DNA of 64,000 nucleotides from Halobacteriales archaeon QS_6_71_20 (lineage in GTDB: Archaea; Halobacteriota; Halobacteria; Halobacteriales; Haloferacaceae): NCBI GenBank assembly GCA_003020945.1, contig PXRU01000010.1:102962-166961 (forward strand). Reading direction: 5' to 3'. How positions within the stretch are numbered: position 1 is the first letter of the stretch; the number at the start of each line of letters is the position of its first letter. The translations under genes and the position numbers were made by a program. Shown here piece by piece: positions 24,645-32,994 of this stretch. The notes under the pieces are model-generated. The model was given only the letters and a program-made list of their open reading frames with translations, did no database searches and was not told the DNA's origin.

Positions 24645-25445
24645 CTATCTCGTCGCCGACTTCCACTCCCGTAGCCCGACCACCTCGCCGCCGTGTTCGG
24701 CGGGGTCCGCTTCCGTCGCCGCCCACAGGAACATCGGCGCCACGTCCTCGGGGTCGCGTCCGCCCTGGTTGCCGGTGAGCGCGGTGTCCACCAGCCCCAG
24801 GTCGAGCGTGAACGCCGTCGCGTCGAGGTCGGCGTCGGCGCCGCGGACGACCGCCTCGGCGCCGGCCTTCGACACGGCGTACGCGCCCATCCCGGGCTTC
24901 GCCTCCCGGGCCACCGAGCCCGAGGGGACGAGGATCCGGGCGTCGTCGGCGAGGTGTGGCTCCGCCTCCCGCACGGTCGCGAACACGCCTCGGACGTTCG
25001 TGCGGACCGTGTCGTCGAACCGGGCGTACGGCTCCCCGTCGACGGGCATCTCCCCCGGGGTGCCGCGGTTGACGGCGGCGTTGGCGACGACGACGTCGAT
25101 CCCGTCGCGCTCGCCCGCCCGGGCGGCGTGTTCCATCAGCCGCTCCACGTCGAACTCGTCGCGAACGTCGGTGCGCGTCCCCGTGACGGAGCCCTCGGCC
25201 GACAGCGCCTCCACCGTCTCCTCGACGTCGGTTCCGTCCCGCGCGCAGATCGTGACGTGGGCACCCTCGGCGGCGAACGCCGACGCGACCGCGCGGCCGA
25301 CGCCGCGGGTCCCGCCGGGTATGGGTTGCGGGCCGAGGACGACCCCGGCGGGAGCGCGCCGACGCCGCGGGTCCCGCGACGGCCTCCGAGAGAGGGGCGG
25401 CGATCGCCGGACGAGCCGCCCACCATTTATAAACACCCCCGTCAT
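24645..25445 (-). CDS. SDR-family oxidoreductase with unresolved, apparently rearranged 5' end
   Basis: The body is a clear short-chain dehydrogenase: GGTRGVGRAVASAFAAEGAHVTICARD (nucleotide binding), VVVANAAVNRG, a catalytic Ser in VPSGSVAR and YAVSK. However, the normal hydrophobic first strand is replaced by VVLGPQPIP, the Thr of TGxxxGxG is Pro, and no ATG/GTG/TTG lies at the expected place. The nearest in-frame ATG (25443-25445) adds a 40-residue Arg/Pro-rich leader and starts beyond the divergent TATA box. A 20-bp sequence encoding GTRGVG occurs twice, 62 bp apart. The gene may be 5'-damaged; the start given is tentative. Confidence 0.55.
   Translation of the reverse strand: MTGVFINGGRLVRRSPPLSRRPSRDPRRRRAPAGVVLGPQPIPGGTRGVGRAVASAFAAEGAHVTICARDGTDVEETVEALSAEGSVTGTRTDVRDEFDVERLMEHAARAGERDGIDVVVANAAVNRGTPGEMPVDGEPYARFDDTVRTNVRGVFATVREAEPHLADDARILVPSGSVAREAKPGMGAYAVSKAGAEAVVRGADADLDATAFTLDLGLVDTALTGNQGGRDPEDVAPMFLWAATEADPAEHGGEVVGLREWKSATR
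25296..25377. repeat. 20-bp direct repeat at the SDR 5' end
   Basis: GCCGACGCCGCGGGTCCCGC occurs perfectly at 25296-25315 and 25358-25377, an offset of 62 bp (not a multiple of 3). Each copy encodes GTRGVG on the minus strand but in different frames. Confidence 0.85.
25426..25433 (+). promoter_or_regulatory. Palindromic TATA box of the carotenoid operon
   Basis: TTTATAAA centred about 27 bp before the crtD ATG at 25456, so a leaderless operon transcript is expected. The octamer is its own complement and could also support transcription toward the SDR gene, starting near 25403. Confidence 0.7.
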
Positions 25446-25455
25446 AAGACGGGTA

Positions 25456-26976
25456 ATGCGAGCACCCCGGGACCGCTCCTCGCTGTCGGGCGAGGACGTG
25501 GTCGTCATCGGCGGCGGCTTCGGCGGACTCTCGACGGCCTGCTATCTCGCGGACGCCGGCGCGGACGTGACGCTGCTGGAGAAGAACGAGCAGCTCGGCG
25601 GCCGCGCCGCCGTGCTGGAGGCGGACGGCTTCCGGTTCGACATGGGTCCCTCGTGGTACCTCATGCCCGACGTGTTCGAGACGTTCTTCGGGCACTTCGA
25701 CCGCGACCCGTCCGACTACTACAGTCTCTCGCGGCTCGACCCCCACTACCGGATCTTCTTCAAGGACGGCGACCGGGTCGACATGGTGCCCGACCGGGCG
25801 ACCAACCGGGAGACGTTCGAGTCGTACGAGGCGGGCGCGGGCGAGGCGTTCGACGACTACCTCGCGAAGTCCGAGCGCAACTACGAGATCGGCATGGAGC
25901 ACTTCGTGTACGAGCACCGCGACGACCTGCTGGACTTCGTCGACCCGGACGTGCTCCGCTACTCGTGGGGGCTGTCGCTGATCGGGTCGATGCAGGACCA
26001 CGTCGAGGGGTACTTCGACCACCCGAAGCTCCAGCAGATCATGCAGTACACCCTCGTGTTCCTCGGGGGGTCGCCGCACAACACGCCGGCGCTGTACAAC
26101 CTCATGTCCCACGTCGACTTCAACCTCGGCGTCTACTACCCCGACGGCGGTACCGGCGCCGTCGTCGACGGCATCGTCGAGCTCGGCTCGGAGCTGGGCG
26201 TCACCTACGAGACGGACGCCCCCGTCACCGCGATCAAGGGACAGCGCGGCGGCTTCAGGGTCGAGACCGCCGCCGGCGACGGCGACGACCGCGCCGGCGA
26301 CGACTACTTCCCGGATCTCGTCGTCAGCGACGCCGACTACGCCCACACCGAGCAGGCGCTGCTTTCCCCGCGCAAGCGCCAGTACGACGCCGACTACTGG
26401 GAGTCGCGGACGTACGCCCCCTCGGCGTACCTCCTGTACATGGGCGTCGAGGGCGACGTCGAGGAGCTGGCCCACCACACGCTCGTCCTACCGACCGACT
26501 GGGACGAACACTTCGAGCAGATATTCGAGGATCCGGCCTGGCCCGAGGACCCCGCCTACTACCTCTGTGTCCCCTCGAAGACGGACGACACCGTCGCCCC
26601 CGAGGGGCACTCGAACCTCTTCGTGCTCGTCCCCGTCGCGGCGGGGCTGGAGGACACCCCCGAGCTTCGCGACCGCTACCGCAACCTCGTCCTCGAGGAC
26701 ATCGCCGAACACACCGGCGTCGACCTCCGCGACCGCATCGTGTTCGAGGAGGAGTTCAGCGTCGACGACTTCGCGAGCCGCTACAACTCGATGAAAGGGT
26801 CGGCGCTGGGGCTGGCGCACACGCTCCGCCAGACCGCGCCGTTCCGTCCCGGCCACGAGTCGTCGGCGGTGGACGGGCTCTACTTCACCGGCTCGACCAC
26901 GACCCCCGGCATCGGCGTCCCGATGTGTCTCATCTCCGGGCTGTTGACCGCCGAGGCGATGGGCGAGTCCGCGTAG
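25456..26976 (+). CDS. crtD: Phytoene desaturase family, carotenoid 3,4-desaturase
   Basis: 506-aa FAD enzyme. N-terminal VVVIGGGFGGLSTACYLADAGADVTLLEKNEQLGGRA binds FAD; the C-terminus YFTGSTTTPGIGVPMCLISGLLTAE is the family's closing FAD motif. In bacterioruberin synthesis CrtD introduces the 3,4 double bond in the dihydro C45/C50 intermediate after LyeJ acts. Assignment as CrtD rather than CrtI rests on gene order: the next two genes are lyeJ- and cruF-type, as described for Haloarcula. A classical lycopene-forming CrtI is not in this window. First gene of a three-gene operon; 7-bp gap to lyeJ. Confidence 0.87.
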   Translation: MRAPRDRSSLSGEDVVVIGGGFGGLSTACYLADAGADVTLLEKNEQLGGRAAVLEADGFRFDMGPSWYLMPDVFETFFGHFDRDPSDYYSLSRLDPHYRIFFKDGDRVDMVPDRATNRETFESYEAGAGEAFDDYLAKSERNYEIGMEHFVYEHRDDLLDFVDPDVLRYSWGLSLIGSMQDHVEGYFDHPKLQQIMQYTLVFLGGSPHNTPALYNLMSHVDFNLGVYYPDGGTGAVVDGIVELGSELGVTYETDAPVTAIKGQRGGFRVETAAGDGDDRAGDDYFPDLVVSDADYAHTEQALLSPRKRQYDADYWESRTYAPSAYLLYMGVEGDVEELAHHTLVLPTDWDEHFEQIFEDPAWPEDPAYYLCVPSKTDDTVAPEGHSNLFVLVPVAAGLEDTPELRDRYRNLVLEDIAEHTGVDLRDRIVFEEEFSVDDFASRYNSMKGSALGLAHTLRQTAPFRPGHESSAVDGLYFTGSTTTPGIGVPMCLISGLLTAEAMGESA

Positions 26977-26983
26977 TCGACCG

Positions 26984-27844
26984 ATGCGCCGCGACGTCGC
27001 CGCACGGCTCCGCTACCTCCTGAAGCTCTCCCGGCCGCGCTTCTGGCTCTACCTCGCGGGTCCGGTGGTGGTCGGCGTCGCCTTCGGCGCGACCGGCGTC
27101 CCCGAGCTGTTCCTGCCGGCGAACTTCCTGCTGTTCGGCTACTTCCTGCTGCCCGCGAACCTCTTCCTGTACGGCGTCAACGACGTGTTCGACCGCGACG
27201 TCGACGAGTCCAACCCCAAGAAAGACGAACGGGAGGTCCGGTACGACGGCGGCCCGCTCGTCCCGGCGGTCGTCGTCGCCTCGTTGGCGCTGGGTGCGGG
27301 GACGTTCGCGCTGACGCCGCCGTCCGCGTGGCCGTTCCTGGCCGGCTTCTTCCTCCTCGGGGCGGGCTACTCCGCGCCGCCGCGGTTCAAGACGACGCCG
27401 CCGTTCGACTCGCTGTCGAACGGGCTGTACGTGCTGCCGGGGGCGGCCGCGTTCGCGCTGCTGACCGGCGACGCGCCGCCCGTCGCGGCGCTCGCCGGCG
27501 CGTGGCTGTGGGCGATGGGGATGCACACGTTCTCGGCGATCCCCGACATCGCGCCCGACCGCGAGGCGGGGATCCGGACGACCGCGACCGTGCTGGGCGA
27601 GGAGCGGAGCTACGCATACTGTGCGGTCTGTTGGCTCTCCTCGGCGGTCGCGTTCGCCGTCGTCGACAACCGGATCGGCCTCCTCCTGCTGGCGTACCCG
27701 GTCGTCGTGTTCGCCGTCTACTGGTCGGGCGTCGCCGTCGACCGGGCGTACTGGTGGTACCCCGCGATCAATACGGCCGTGGGCGCGCTGCTCACGATGG
27801 GCGCGCTCACCCGGATCGTTCCCCCGGAGGCGGTGCTGCCGTGA
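26984..27844 (+). CDS. lyeJ: Lycopene elongase / 1,2-hydratase (UbiA prenyltransferase)
   Basis: 286 aa, about eight transmembrane helices. UbiA-type Asp-rich motifs are NDVFDRDVDE (residues 66-75) and DIAPDREAG (about 189-197), which bind Mg-prenyl diphosphate. The family adds C5 units from DMAPP to both ends of lycopene on the way to C50 bacterioruberin. ATG start 7 bp after crtD; the stop overlaps the GTG of cruF by 4 nt, indicating coupled translation. Confidence 0.9.
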   Translation: MRRDVAARLRYLLKLSRPRFWLYLAGPVVVGVAFGATGVPELFLPANFLLFGYFLLPANLFLYGVNDVFDRDVDESNPKKDEREVRYDGGPLVPAVVVASLALGAGTFALTPPSAWPFLAGFFLLGAGYSAPPRFKTTPPFDSLSNGLYVLPGAAAFALLTGDAPPVAALAGAWLWAMGMHTFSAIPDIAPDREAGIRTTATVLGEERSYAYCAVCWLSSAVAFAVVDNRIGLLLLAYPVVVFAVYWSGVAVDRAYWWYPAINTAVGALLTMGALTRIVPPEAVLP

Positions 27845-28758
27845 GCCCGGAGACGCGACCCGGCCGGCTGGACGCGCTCAGGGAGGCGCTGCCCGCCGAC
27901 CGCCGCGAGGCCGAGGCGCGACTCGACGCGCTGGTCAGGGCGAACCGCGCCACCGTCTCCGTGGTGTTTCCCGTCGTCGGCGCGGTGCTGCTCGTCGCCA
28001 GCGCGGAGGGCGTCTTCGGGGGCACCCCGCTGGCGCCGCTGGCGTTCCACGGGGGGCTGATCCTCCTGGGGACGCTCGTGATGCGCTCGCCGCTGATCGT
28101 CGGACTCGCGCCGCTGGTGGGGCGCCGCGAGCTCGCGGGGGTCGGGCTACTGTCGGCGTACGCGTACGGGATCGAGTACGTCGGCATCGCGACCGGCTGG
28201 CCGTACGGCGAGTTCGAGTACCTCGTCGCGCTGGGGCCGGAGCTGGGGGGCGTCCCGCTGGGGCTCCCGGTGTTTTTCCTCCCGCTGGTGGCCAACGCCT
28301 ACCTGCTGTGTCTGCTTCTCATGGGCGAGCGGGCGGCCTCGACCGCGAGTCGCCTGCTCGCGGTGATCGCGCTCGTGTTGACCCTGGACGTGGTGCTCGA
28401 CCCCGGGGCGGTCGCGCTCGGCTTCTGGGCGTACGACGGCGTCGCGAACGTCGGCGCCGTCGGCGTACTCTCGGGGGCGGGCTTCTACGGCGTCCCGCTG
28501 TCGAACTACGCCGGCTGGGTGCTCTCGGCGACCGTGGCGGTGGTCGTCCTCGATGCGGCCTTCGACCGGGCGGCGCTGCGGACCAGGCTGGCCGACTGCG
28601 AGTTCATGCTCGACGACATGGTGAGCTTCGTGCTCCTGTGGGGCGGCGTCAACGCCTGGTTCGGGAACCCGCTGCCGGCGCTGATCGCGGCCGGCATCGG
28701 CGTCGGCCTCGTGCGTGCGGACCGGTTCGACGCGTCGCTGCTGCGGGACGTGTTCTGA
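27841..28758 (+). CDS. cruF: Bisanhydrobacterioruberin hydratase
   Basis: 305-aa polytopic membrane protein of the CruF/DUF422 carotenoid family with about seven helices. Typical landmarks: AYAYGIEYVGIATGWPYGEFEY, LPVFFLPLVANAYLL, LDVVLDPGAVALGFWAY and GFYGVPLSNYAGWVLSA. It hydrates the C-2'' terminal bonds of bisanhydrobacterioruberin, giving bacterioruberin, the red membrane pigment. GTG start overlapping lyeJ. A 60-residue soluble N-terminal segment precedes the first helix. Confidence 0.88.
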   Translation: MSPETRPGRLDALREALPADRREAEARLDALVRANRATVSVVFPVVGAVLLVASAEGVFGGTPLAPLAFHGGLILLGTLVMRSPLIVGLAPLVGRRELAGVGLLSAYAYGIEYVGIATGWPYGEFEYLVALGPELGGVPLGLPVFFLPLVANAYLLCLLLMGERAASTASRLLAVIALVLTLDVVLDPGAVALGFWAYDGVANVGAVGVLSGAGFYGVPLSNYAGWVLSATVAVVVLDAAFDRAALRTRLADCEFMLDDMVSFVLLWGGVNAWFGNPLPALIAAGIGVGLVRADRFDASLLRDVF

Positions 28759-28819
28759 GCCGGGCGTCGGAGGAGCCGACAGACCGAACGGCTCCGGTCG
28801 GGGTGGGATCCGGGGGCCG

Positions 28820-29779
28820 TCACCCCGCGGGGACGGTCTCGCCGTGGCCGGTGCCCGACCGGCTGGAGTCGCTGTCGCCGTACGGGACGCACGACACCCG
28901 ACGGAACACCGTCTCGGGGTCCTTCGAGCGGAACCACGCCCAGCGGGTGCGGGCGAACAGCGTCAGCTTGCGGAGCGTGCCCAGCTCGGGGGTCTCCGAC
29001 AGCGTGTCGAAGCCGCGGTCGCGGATGAGCGCGTGGTGTTCGGCGTACAGCACCGCCGAGAGCAGCACCGCGAACTGGCAGTCCTCGGGGAGGTACTTGA
29101 TCCCGGCCACCCCGTCCTTGTACAGCGACTCCGCGCGCCGCAGTTCGTGACGCATCGCCGCCTCGACGCGCTCGTCGAACTCGAACCGCCTCAGCTGTTC
29201 CTCGGTGACGTCGTACTCCCGGAGCGTCTCGCGGGGGAGGTAGATCCGGTCGAGCTCGACGACGTCCTCGCGCACGTCGCGCAGGAAGTTCGACAGCTGG
29301 AACGCCTCCCCGAGCGCGGTCGCGTGCGGGAGGGCGGCCTCGGGGTCGTCCGGCTCCATCACCGCGGTCATCATCCGGCCGACCGCCGAGGCGGAGCCGT
29401 CCATGTACGCCTCCAGCTCCTCGTACGTCTCGTAGCGCTCCGTGTCGATATCCGACAGCATCGCGTCGATGAAGCCGGTCACGTCCTCGTCCGCGATGCC
29501 GTGTTCCGCCCGCATCTCGGCGAACGCCGACAGCACCGGGTCGTCCGTCTCCTCGCGACCCAGCGCGGCGTCCCGAAGGCGTTCGAGCTCCCGCCGCTGC
29601 TCGGCCGGCGGCGCCGTCTCCGCGGCGTCGACGACCTCGTCGGCGACCCGGAAGAACGCGTACAACACGTACGTCGGCTCGCGTACCCGGTCGGGAAGCA
29701 CCCGCGTCGCGAAGTGGAACGTCTTCCCGGTCCGCTGCTGGATGCGCTTGCTCCGGGCGATCTGATCGTCGTCTACCAT
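28820..29779 (-). CDS. crtB: Phytoene synthase
   Basis: 319 aa. Condenses two geranylgeranyl diphosphates to phytoene, the first committed carotenoid step. The two Asp-rich Mg sites are DEVVD (residues 47-51) and FLRDVRED (about 160-170), with the conserved YVLYAFFRVADE context. It is convergent to the crtD-lyeJ-cruF operon (61-bp gap), so control is separate. A TATA-like TTATAG on the minus strand near 29859-29864 would give about a 50-nt leader. Confidence 0.93.
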   Translation of the reverse strand: MVDDDQIARSKRIQQRTGKTFHFATRVLPDRVREPTYVLYAFFRVADEVVDAAETAPPAEQRRELERLRDAALGREETDDPVLSAFAEMRAEHGIADEDVTGFIDAMLSDIDTERYETYEELEAYMDGSASAVGRMMTAVMEPDDPEAALPHATALGEAFQLSNFLRDVREDVVELDRIYLPRETLREYDVTEEQLRRFEFDERVEAAMRHELRRAESLYKDGVAGIKYLPEDCQFAVLLSAVLYAEHHALIRDRGFDTLSETPELGTLRKLTLFARTRWAWFRSKDPETVFRRVSCVPYGDSDSSRSGTGHGETVPAG

Positions 29780-29994
29780 CGGTGGATCGGCGCGCTCCGT
29801 GGGCTGCTGATCCTATCCCGTCTGGGCATTTGATTGAAGCTCCGTAAGGAGGCCCGCACTATAACAGTTGGTACAGTCGGAACGCGCCGAGTCGCCGGCC
29901 TCGGTGACACGGTCCGTCGGATCCGGCCGGCGACGTATCGAAACGCATCGGGAGTCCGTCCGGACCGACGACGCCGGGGACGTCCCCCCGCGAC

Positions 29995-30162
29995 TCAGCC
30001 GTAGAACGGGTCCGAGCAGTCGAACACGACCCCGTGTTCCGGGCAGACGTACTCGCAGTGGCGGTGCACCATCGACGCCCCGCAGTACGGACACGGTCGC
30101 GTCCGCTTCACGACGGTCCCGGACTCCCCGGACGCGTCCTCGGCCTCGTCCGCCTCGCTCAT
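29995..30162 (-). CDS. Small zinc-finger protein (HVO_2523-like)
   Basis: 55 aa with a CPYCG / C-x3-CPEH / C arrangement (RPCPYCGASMVHRHCEYVCPEHGVVFDCS) suited to one zinc ion. The acidic N-terminal 18 residues are disordered. It lies next to crtB, as does a similar zinc-finger gene in Haloferax by my recollection (HVO_2523 beside crtB HVO_2524). Function unknown. Too short for a 60-residue ORF cut-off, but composition and Cys spacing are convincing. Confidence 0.75.
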   Translation of the reverse strand: MSEADEAEDASGESGTVVKRTRPCPYCGASMVHRHCEYVCPEHGVVFDCSDPFYG

Positions 30163-30277
30163 ACCGACCCATCGACCGCCGCCGACAAAGCGGTTCGGAT
30201 CGCCGCGGCGACGCGGGCGGTCGCCGCCGCCCCCGTCCGCGGTAGCGATTTACGGCTGCGGCCCCACGATCGGTCGA

Positions 30278-31804
30278 ATGCAGCCCCCCGACACCCGCCG
30301 GCTCGCAGTCGCGGTCGCCTCCGGCGTCGCCGTCACCGCGGGGACGTTCCTCGTGACCGGCTTCACCCCCCGCTGGGTCGTCGTCGCCCTCGCACAGACC
30401 GTGCTGTTGGTGATGCCCGACGCCCTGCTCGCGGCCGGCATCCAGGGGCTCGGGAGCGCCAGCCAGCCCCTCCTCGTCGTCGGGGCGGGCGCGCTCTCGG
30501 TGCTGCTGTTCGGTGCGCTCGCGTTTTCGGGCCTCCGGGTCGGTCGCGTCGCCGACCGCGAGCGGGCGGAGACGGTGTTCCTCGTCGGGCTCCTCCAGGC
30601 GCTCGCGGCATTTCTCGCGACGGTGTCCCCGGGCGCGGCGGCCGTCGGCGGCGCTCTCGGGGGGGCGACCGTCGGGCTCGCCGGTCGGGCGGCCACCGGC
30701 GACGTGAGCCGCGCGCGCCGCGGCGTCCTCCGGTCGGCGGGGGTCGCGGCCGCCGCCGTCGGGCTGGCCAGCGCGGGGCCGCTCGCCCGCGCGGTCCGCG
30801 ACGCCGGGAGCGGGGCCGACGCCGAGGGGGAGCCGGTCGAGCGCGACCCCGTCGTCGAGCGCCTGCTCGCGACGGCCGCGAGGCGGTCGTTCGATCTCGC
30901 GGGCGCCGAGCCGCTCGTCTCGGAGTCGTTCTACGAGGTGGACAAGAACGCCGCCAATCCGCGCGTCTCCCCCGAGGAGTGGTCGCTGCGGCTGGACGGC
31001 GCGGTCGCCGAGTCGGTCGAACTCGACCTCGCGGCGATCACGGAGCGGCCGGCCGAACACCGGTTCGCGACGCTGCGCTGCGTGGGCGACTCGCTCAACG
31101 GCCGGAAGGTCGACACCGCGCTGTGGACGGGGGTCCCGATCGCGCCCCTGCTGGATGCGGCCGGCGTCGACGAGGAGGGCTGCTGTGTGATGGTGCGAGC
31201 AGCCGACGGCTACTACCAGGCGTTCCCCGTCGAGGCATTGCGTGAGGGGTTTCTCGCGTACCGCATGAACGGTCGTCCCCTCCCGCAGGGCCACGGCGCG
31301 CCGGTGCGGGCACTGATCCCCGGCCACTGGGGGGAGATCAACGTGAAGTGGATCACCGAGATCGAGGTGCTGGAGGAGCCGGCCACCGGCTACTGGGAGA
31401 AGCGGGGCTGGCACGGCACCGGCCCGGTGGCGACGAACGCGAAGCTCCACCACACCGAGGTCCGCGGCGGCGTCGTCACCGTCGGGGGCCACGCCTACGC
31501 CGGCACCCGCGGCGTCTCGGCCGTGGAGGTGTCGACCGACGGCGGCGACACCTGGACGGAGGCGGAACTGACCGAGCGGCTTCCCGGCCCGACGCCCGCG
31601 GACGCCGACCCCGAGGCGCCGGGGACGGTCGGCGGCGAGGCGGCCGACGCCTGGCGCGGCTGGCGACACGAGTTCGAGGCCGACGGCGAACACGAGGTGG
31701 TGGTCCGCGCGGTCGAGGCCGACGGCACCGTCCAGTCGCGCGAGGAGCGCGACCCCTTCCCCCGCGGCGCCGCCGGCTGGGTCCGGGAGACCGTCCGCGC
31801 CTGA
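30278..31804 (+). CDS. Membrane-anchored molybdopterin-dependent oxidoreductase (sulfite-oxidase fold)
   Basis: 508 aa. Residues 8-136 form about four transmembrane helices. A twin-arginine motif ARRGVLRS (Arg147-Arg148) and a fifth, weakly hydrophobic helix (153-166) follow, and then the molybdopterin domain starts at about 215. The domain shows the sulfite-oxidase/YedY-type loop with FATLRCVGDSLNG (candidate Mo ligand Cys268), GVPIAPLL, RALIPGHWGEINVKWI, and a C-terminal Ig-like dimerisation domain (GVSAVEVSTDGGDTWTEA). The cofactor domain is predicted to face outside. Substrate unknown. ATG at 30278. Confidence 0.87.
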   Translation: MQPPDTRRLAVAVASGVAVTAGTFLVTGFTPRWVVVALAQTVLLVMPDALLAAGIQGLGSASQPLLVVGAGALSVLLFGALAFSGLRVGRVADRERAETVFLVGLLQALAAFLATVSPGAAAVGGALGGATVGLAGRAATGDVSRARRGVLRSAGVAAAAVGLASAGPLARAVRDAGSGADAEGEPVERDPVVERLLATAARRSFDLAGAEPLVSESFYEVDKNAANPRVSPEEWSLRLDGAVAESVELDLAAITERPAEHRFATLRCVGDSLNGRKVDTALWTGVPIAPLLDAAGVDEEGCCVMVRAADGYYQAFPVEALREGFLAYRMNGRPLPQGHGAPVRALIPGHWGEINVKWITEIEVLEEPATGYWEKRGWHGTGPVATNAKLHHTEVRGGVVTVGGHAYAGTRGVSAVEVSTDGGDTWTEAELTERLPGPTPADADPEAPGTVGGEAADAWRGWRHEFEADGEHEVVVRAVEADGTVQSREERDPFPRGAAGWVRETVRA

Positions 31805-31832
31805 GCAGGCGAGCCGTCCCCGATCGGAGGCG

Positions 31833-31856
31833 TTAATAACCACGACGGTGGTGTTA
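31833..31856 (+). promoter_or_regulatory. Promoter with palindrome before the ZIP gene
   Basis: A TTAATAA TATA-like element (31833-31839) lies about 26 bp from the ATG. It overlaps an inverted repeat ACCAC-GACG-GTGGT (31839-31852), which extends with a one-base bulge to TAACCAC / GTGGTGTTA. A repressor binding here would block the transcription start. Confidence 0.5.
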
Positions 31857-31861
31857 GCAAC

Positions 31862-32673
31862 ATGACCGACGCAACGTTCGAGTCGGACGCCCCGCCCACG
31901 GCCGCGGGACGCGGGCGGGAGCGGCTCGTCGGCGCCGGGGCGACGGTCGCGTTCGTGGCGACGACGGCGCTGGCGCTCTCGACGGGCCGGACGAAGCTGG
32001 CCGGCATCTCCCTGGTCGCGTTCGTCGCGATGGCGGTCGCCGGCTGGGGGCCGGCGCGATGGTCACGAGCGCCGCGGTGTTTCTGCTCCCGCAGGCGATG
32101 GGGCAAAGCACCGTCTTCGGCGGCTTCGGCGTCGCGCTGGGGCTGCTCGTCGGCTACGGCTCCCACACGCTGGGCCACCGGCTGGCACACATGGAGCTCC
32201 CGCTGGACCGCTCGCTCGCGGAGCTGACCGCCCACGCCCTCAGCGCCGGCGCGATCATCGGGATCGTCTACGGCAACATGCCCGAGCTGGGGCCGCTGCT
32301 GGGACTGGCGATCGTCTCCCACAAGGGACCCGCGGGCTACGCCGCCGCCCATCGGTTCGTCGGCCGCGGCGGCGAGTGGACGGCGATCCTCCTGCCCGCG
32401 GCGGGCGTCGGGCTCGCGGCCGTCGCGTCGTCGTTTCTCGCGTTGCCCGCCTCGGCGGCGGTGCGGGGCGTCGTGTTCGGCTTCGCGACCGGCGTGTTCC
32501 TCCACGTCGCGATGGACTTCCTCCCCGAGTGTGAGATCGGCAGCGAGGTCCACGAGTCGCTCGCCCGCGAGGGCGACGCGCACGCGCTGCTGGACCGCCT
32601 CCGCGTTCACGCCGTCGCCAGCACCGCCGTCGGCGGGGTCGCGGTGTTTCTCGCCTGGACGGTCGTCGGCTGA
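31862..32673 (+). pseudogene. ZIP-family metal transporter, frameshifted
   Basis: Two frames together make one ZIP-like protein of about 270 aa. The first (from ATG 31862) gives an acidic N-terminus and one helix up to LVAFVAMAVAGW. The second (open from about 32040, with an internal ATG at 32059) continues with GAGAMVTSAAVFLLPQAMG, GLLVGYGSHTLGHRLAHM, AHALSAGAIIGIVYGNMPE, SHKGPAGYAAAH and VFLHVAMDFLPECE, the His-containing metal-transport helices. The break fits loss of one G in the run 32046-32050. It could be a true mutation or a sequencing error. A shortened protein from 32059 would lack the first helix. Confidence 0.75.
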
Positions 32674-32679
32674 GACCGC

Positions 32680-32994
32680 TCACTCCATGACGCGGCGTAG
32701 CTGCAGGGAGACGCCCGCGCCCGCGACCAGCAGCACGGCGAGGTTGAACGCCGCGTGGATCAGCGAGCGGTACTCCCGAATCACCCACTGGTCGATGGTG
32801 CGGGAGACGGCGCCGTAGAACCGGATCCCCGCGACGAGCGCGAGCACGACCAGCGCCGCGAGCGCGAGGTAGTTCACGTAGCGCGCGAACTCGCGCGTGT
32901 TCGCCCCGTCTGCGCCGGGGGCGTCGGCGGTCGCGGTGCCGCCGTCGTTCGTGGGCGCTCCCTCGTCGACCGGGGTCGGGTGTTCCTCGCTCAT
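32680..32994 (-). CDS. Small two-helix membrane protein
   Basis: 104 aa. An acidic, disordered N-terminus (about 35 residues) precedes two transmembrane helices (YLALAALVVLALVAGIRFYG and LIHAAFNLAVLLVAGAGVSL) joined by a basic loop (SRTIDQWVIREYRS). Its start overlaps the stop of the upstream exported protein gene by 4 nt, so the two are coupled and may interact. No function known. Confidence 0.7.
   Translation of the reverse strand: MSEEHPTPVDEGAPTNDGGTATADAPGADGANTREFARYVNYLALAALVVLALVAGIRFYGAVSRTIDQWVIREYRSLIHAAFNLAVLLVAGAGVSLQLRRVME

Noticed and set aside
24645..25508. SDR gene starting at the most upstream ATG (25506-25508)
   Set aside because: That start lies inside the divergent crtD coding region and upstream of the shared TATA box; the extra residues are non-conserved.
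32059..32673. Complete ZIP protein starting at the internal ATG 32059
   Set aside because: It would lack the first helix that is still encoded in the other frame just upstream, so a frameshift is the simpler reading.
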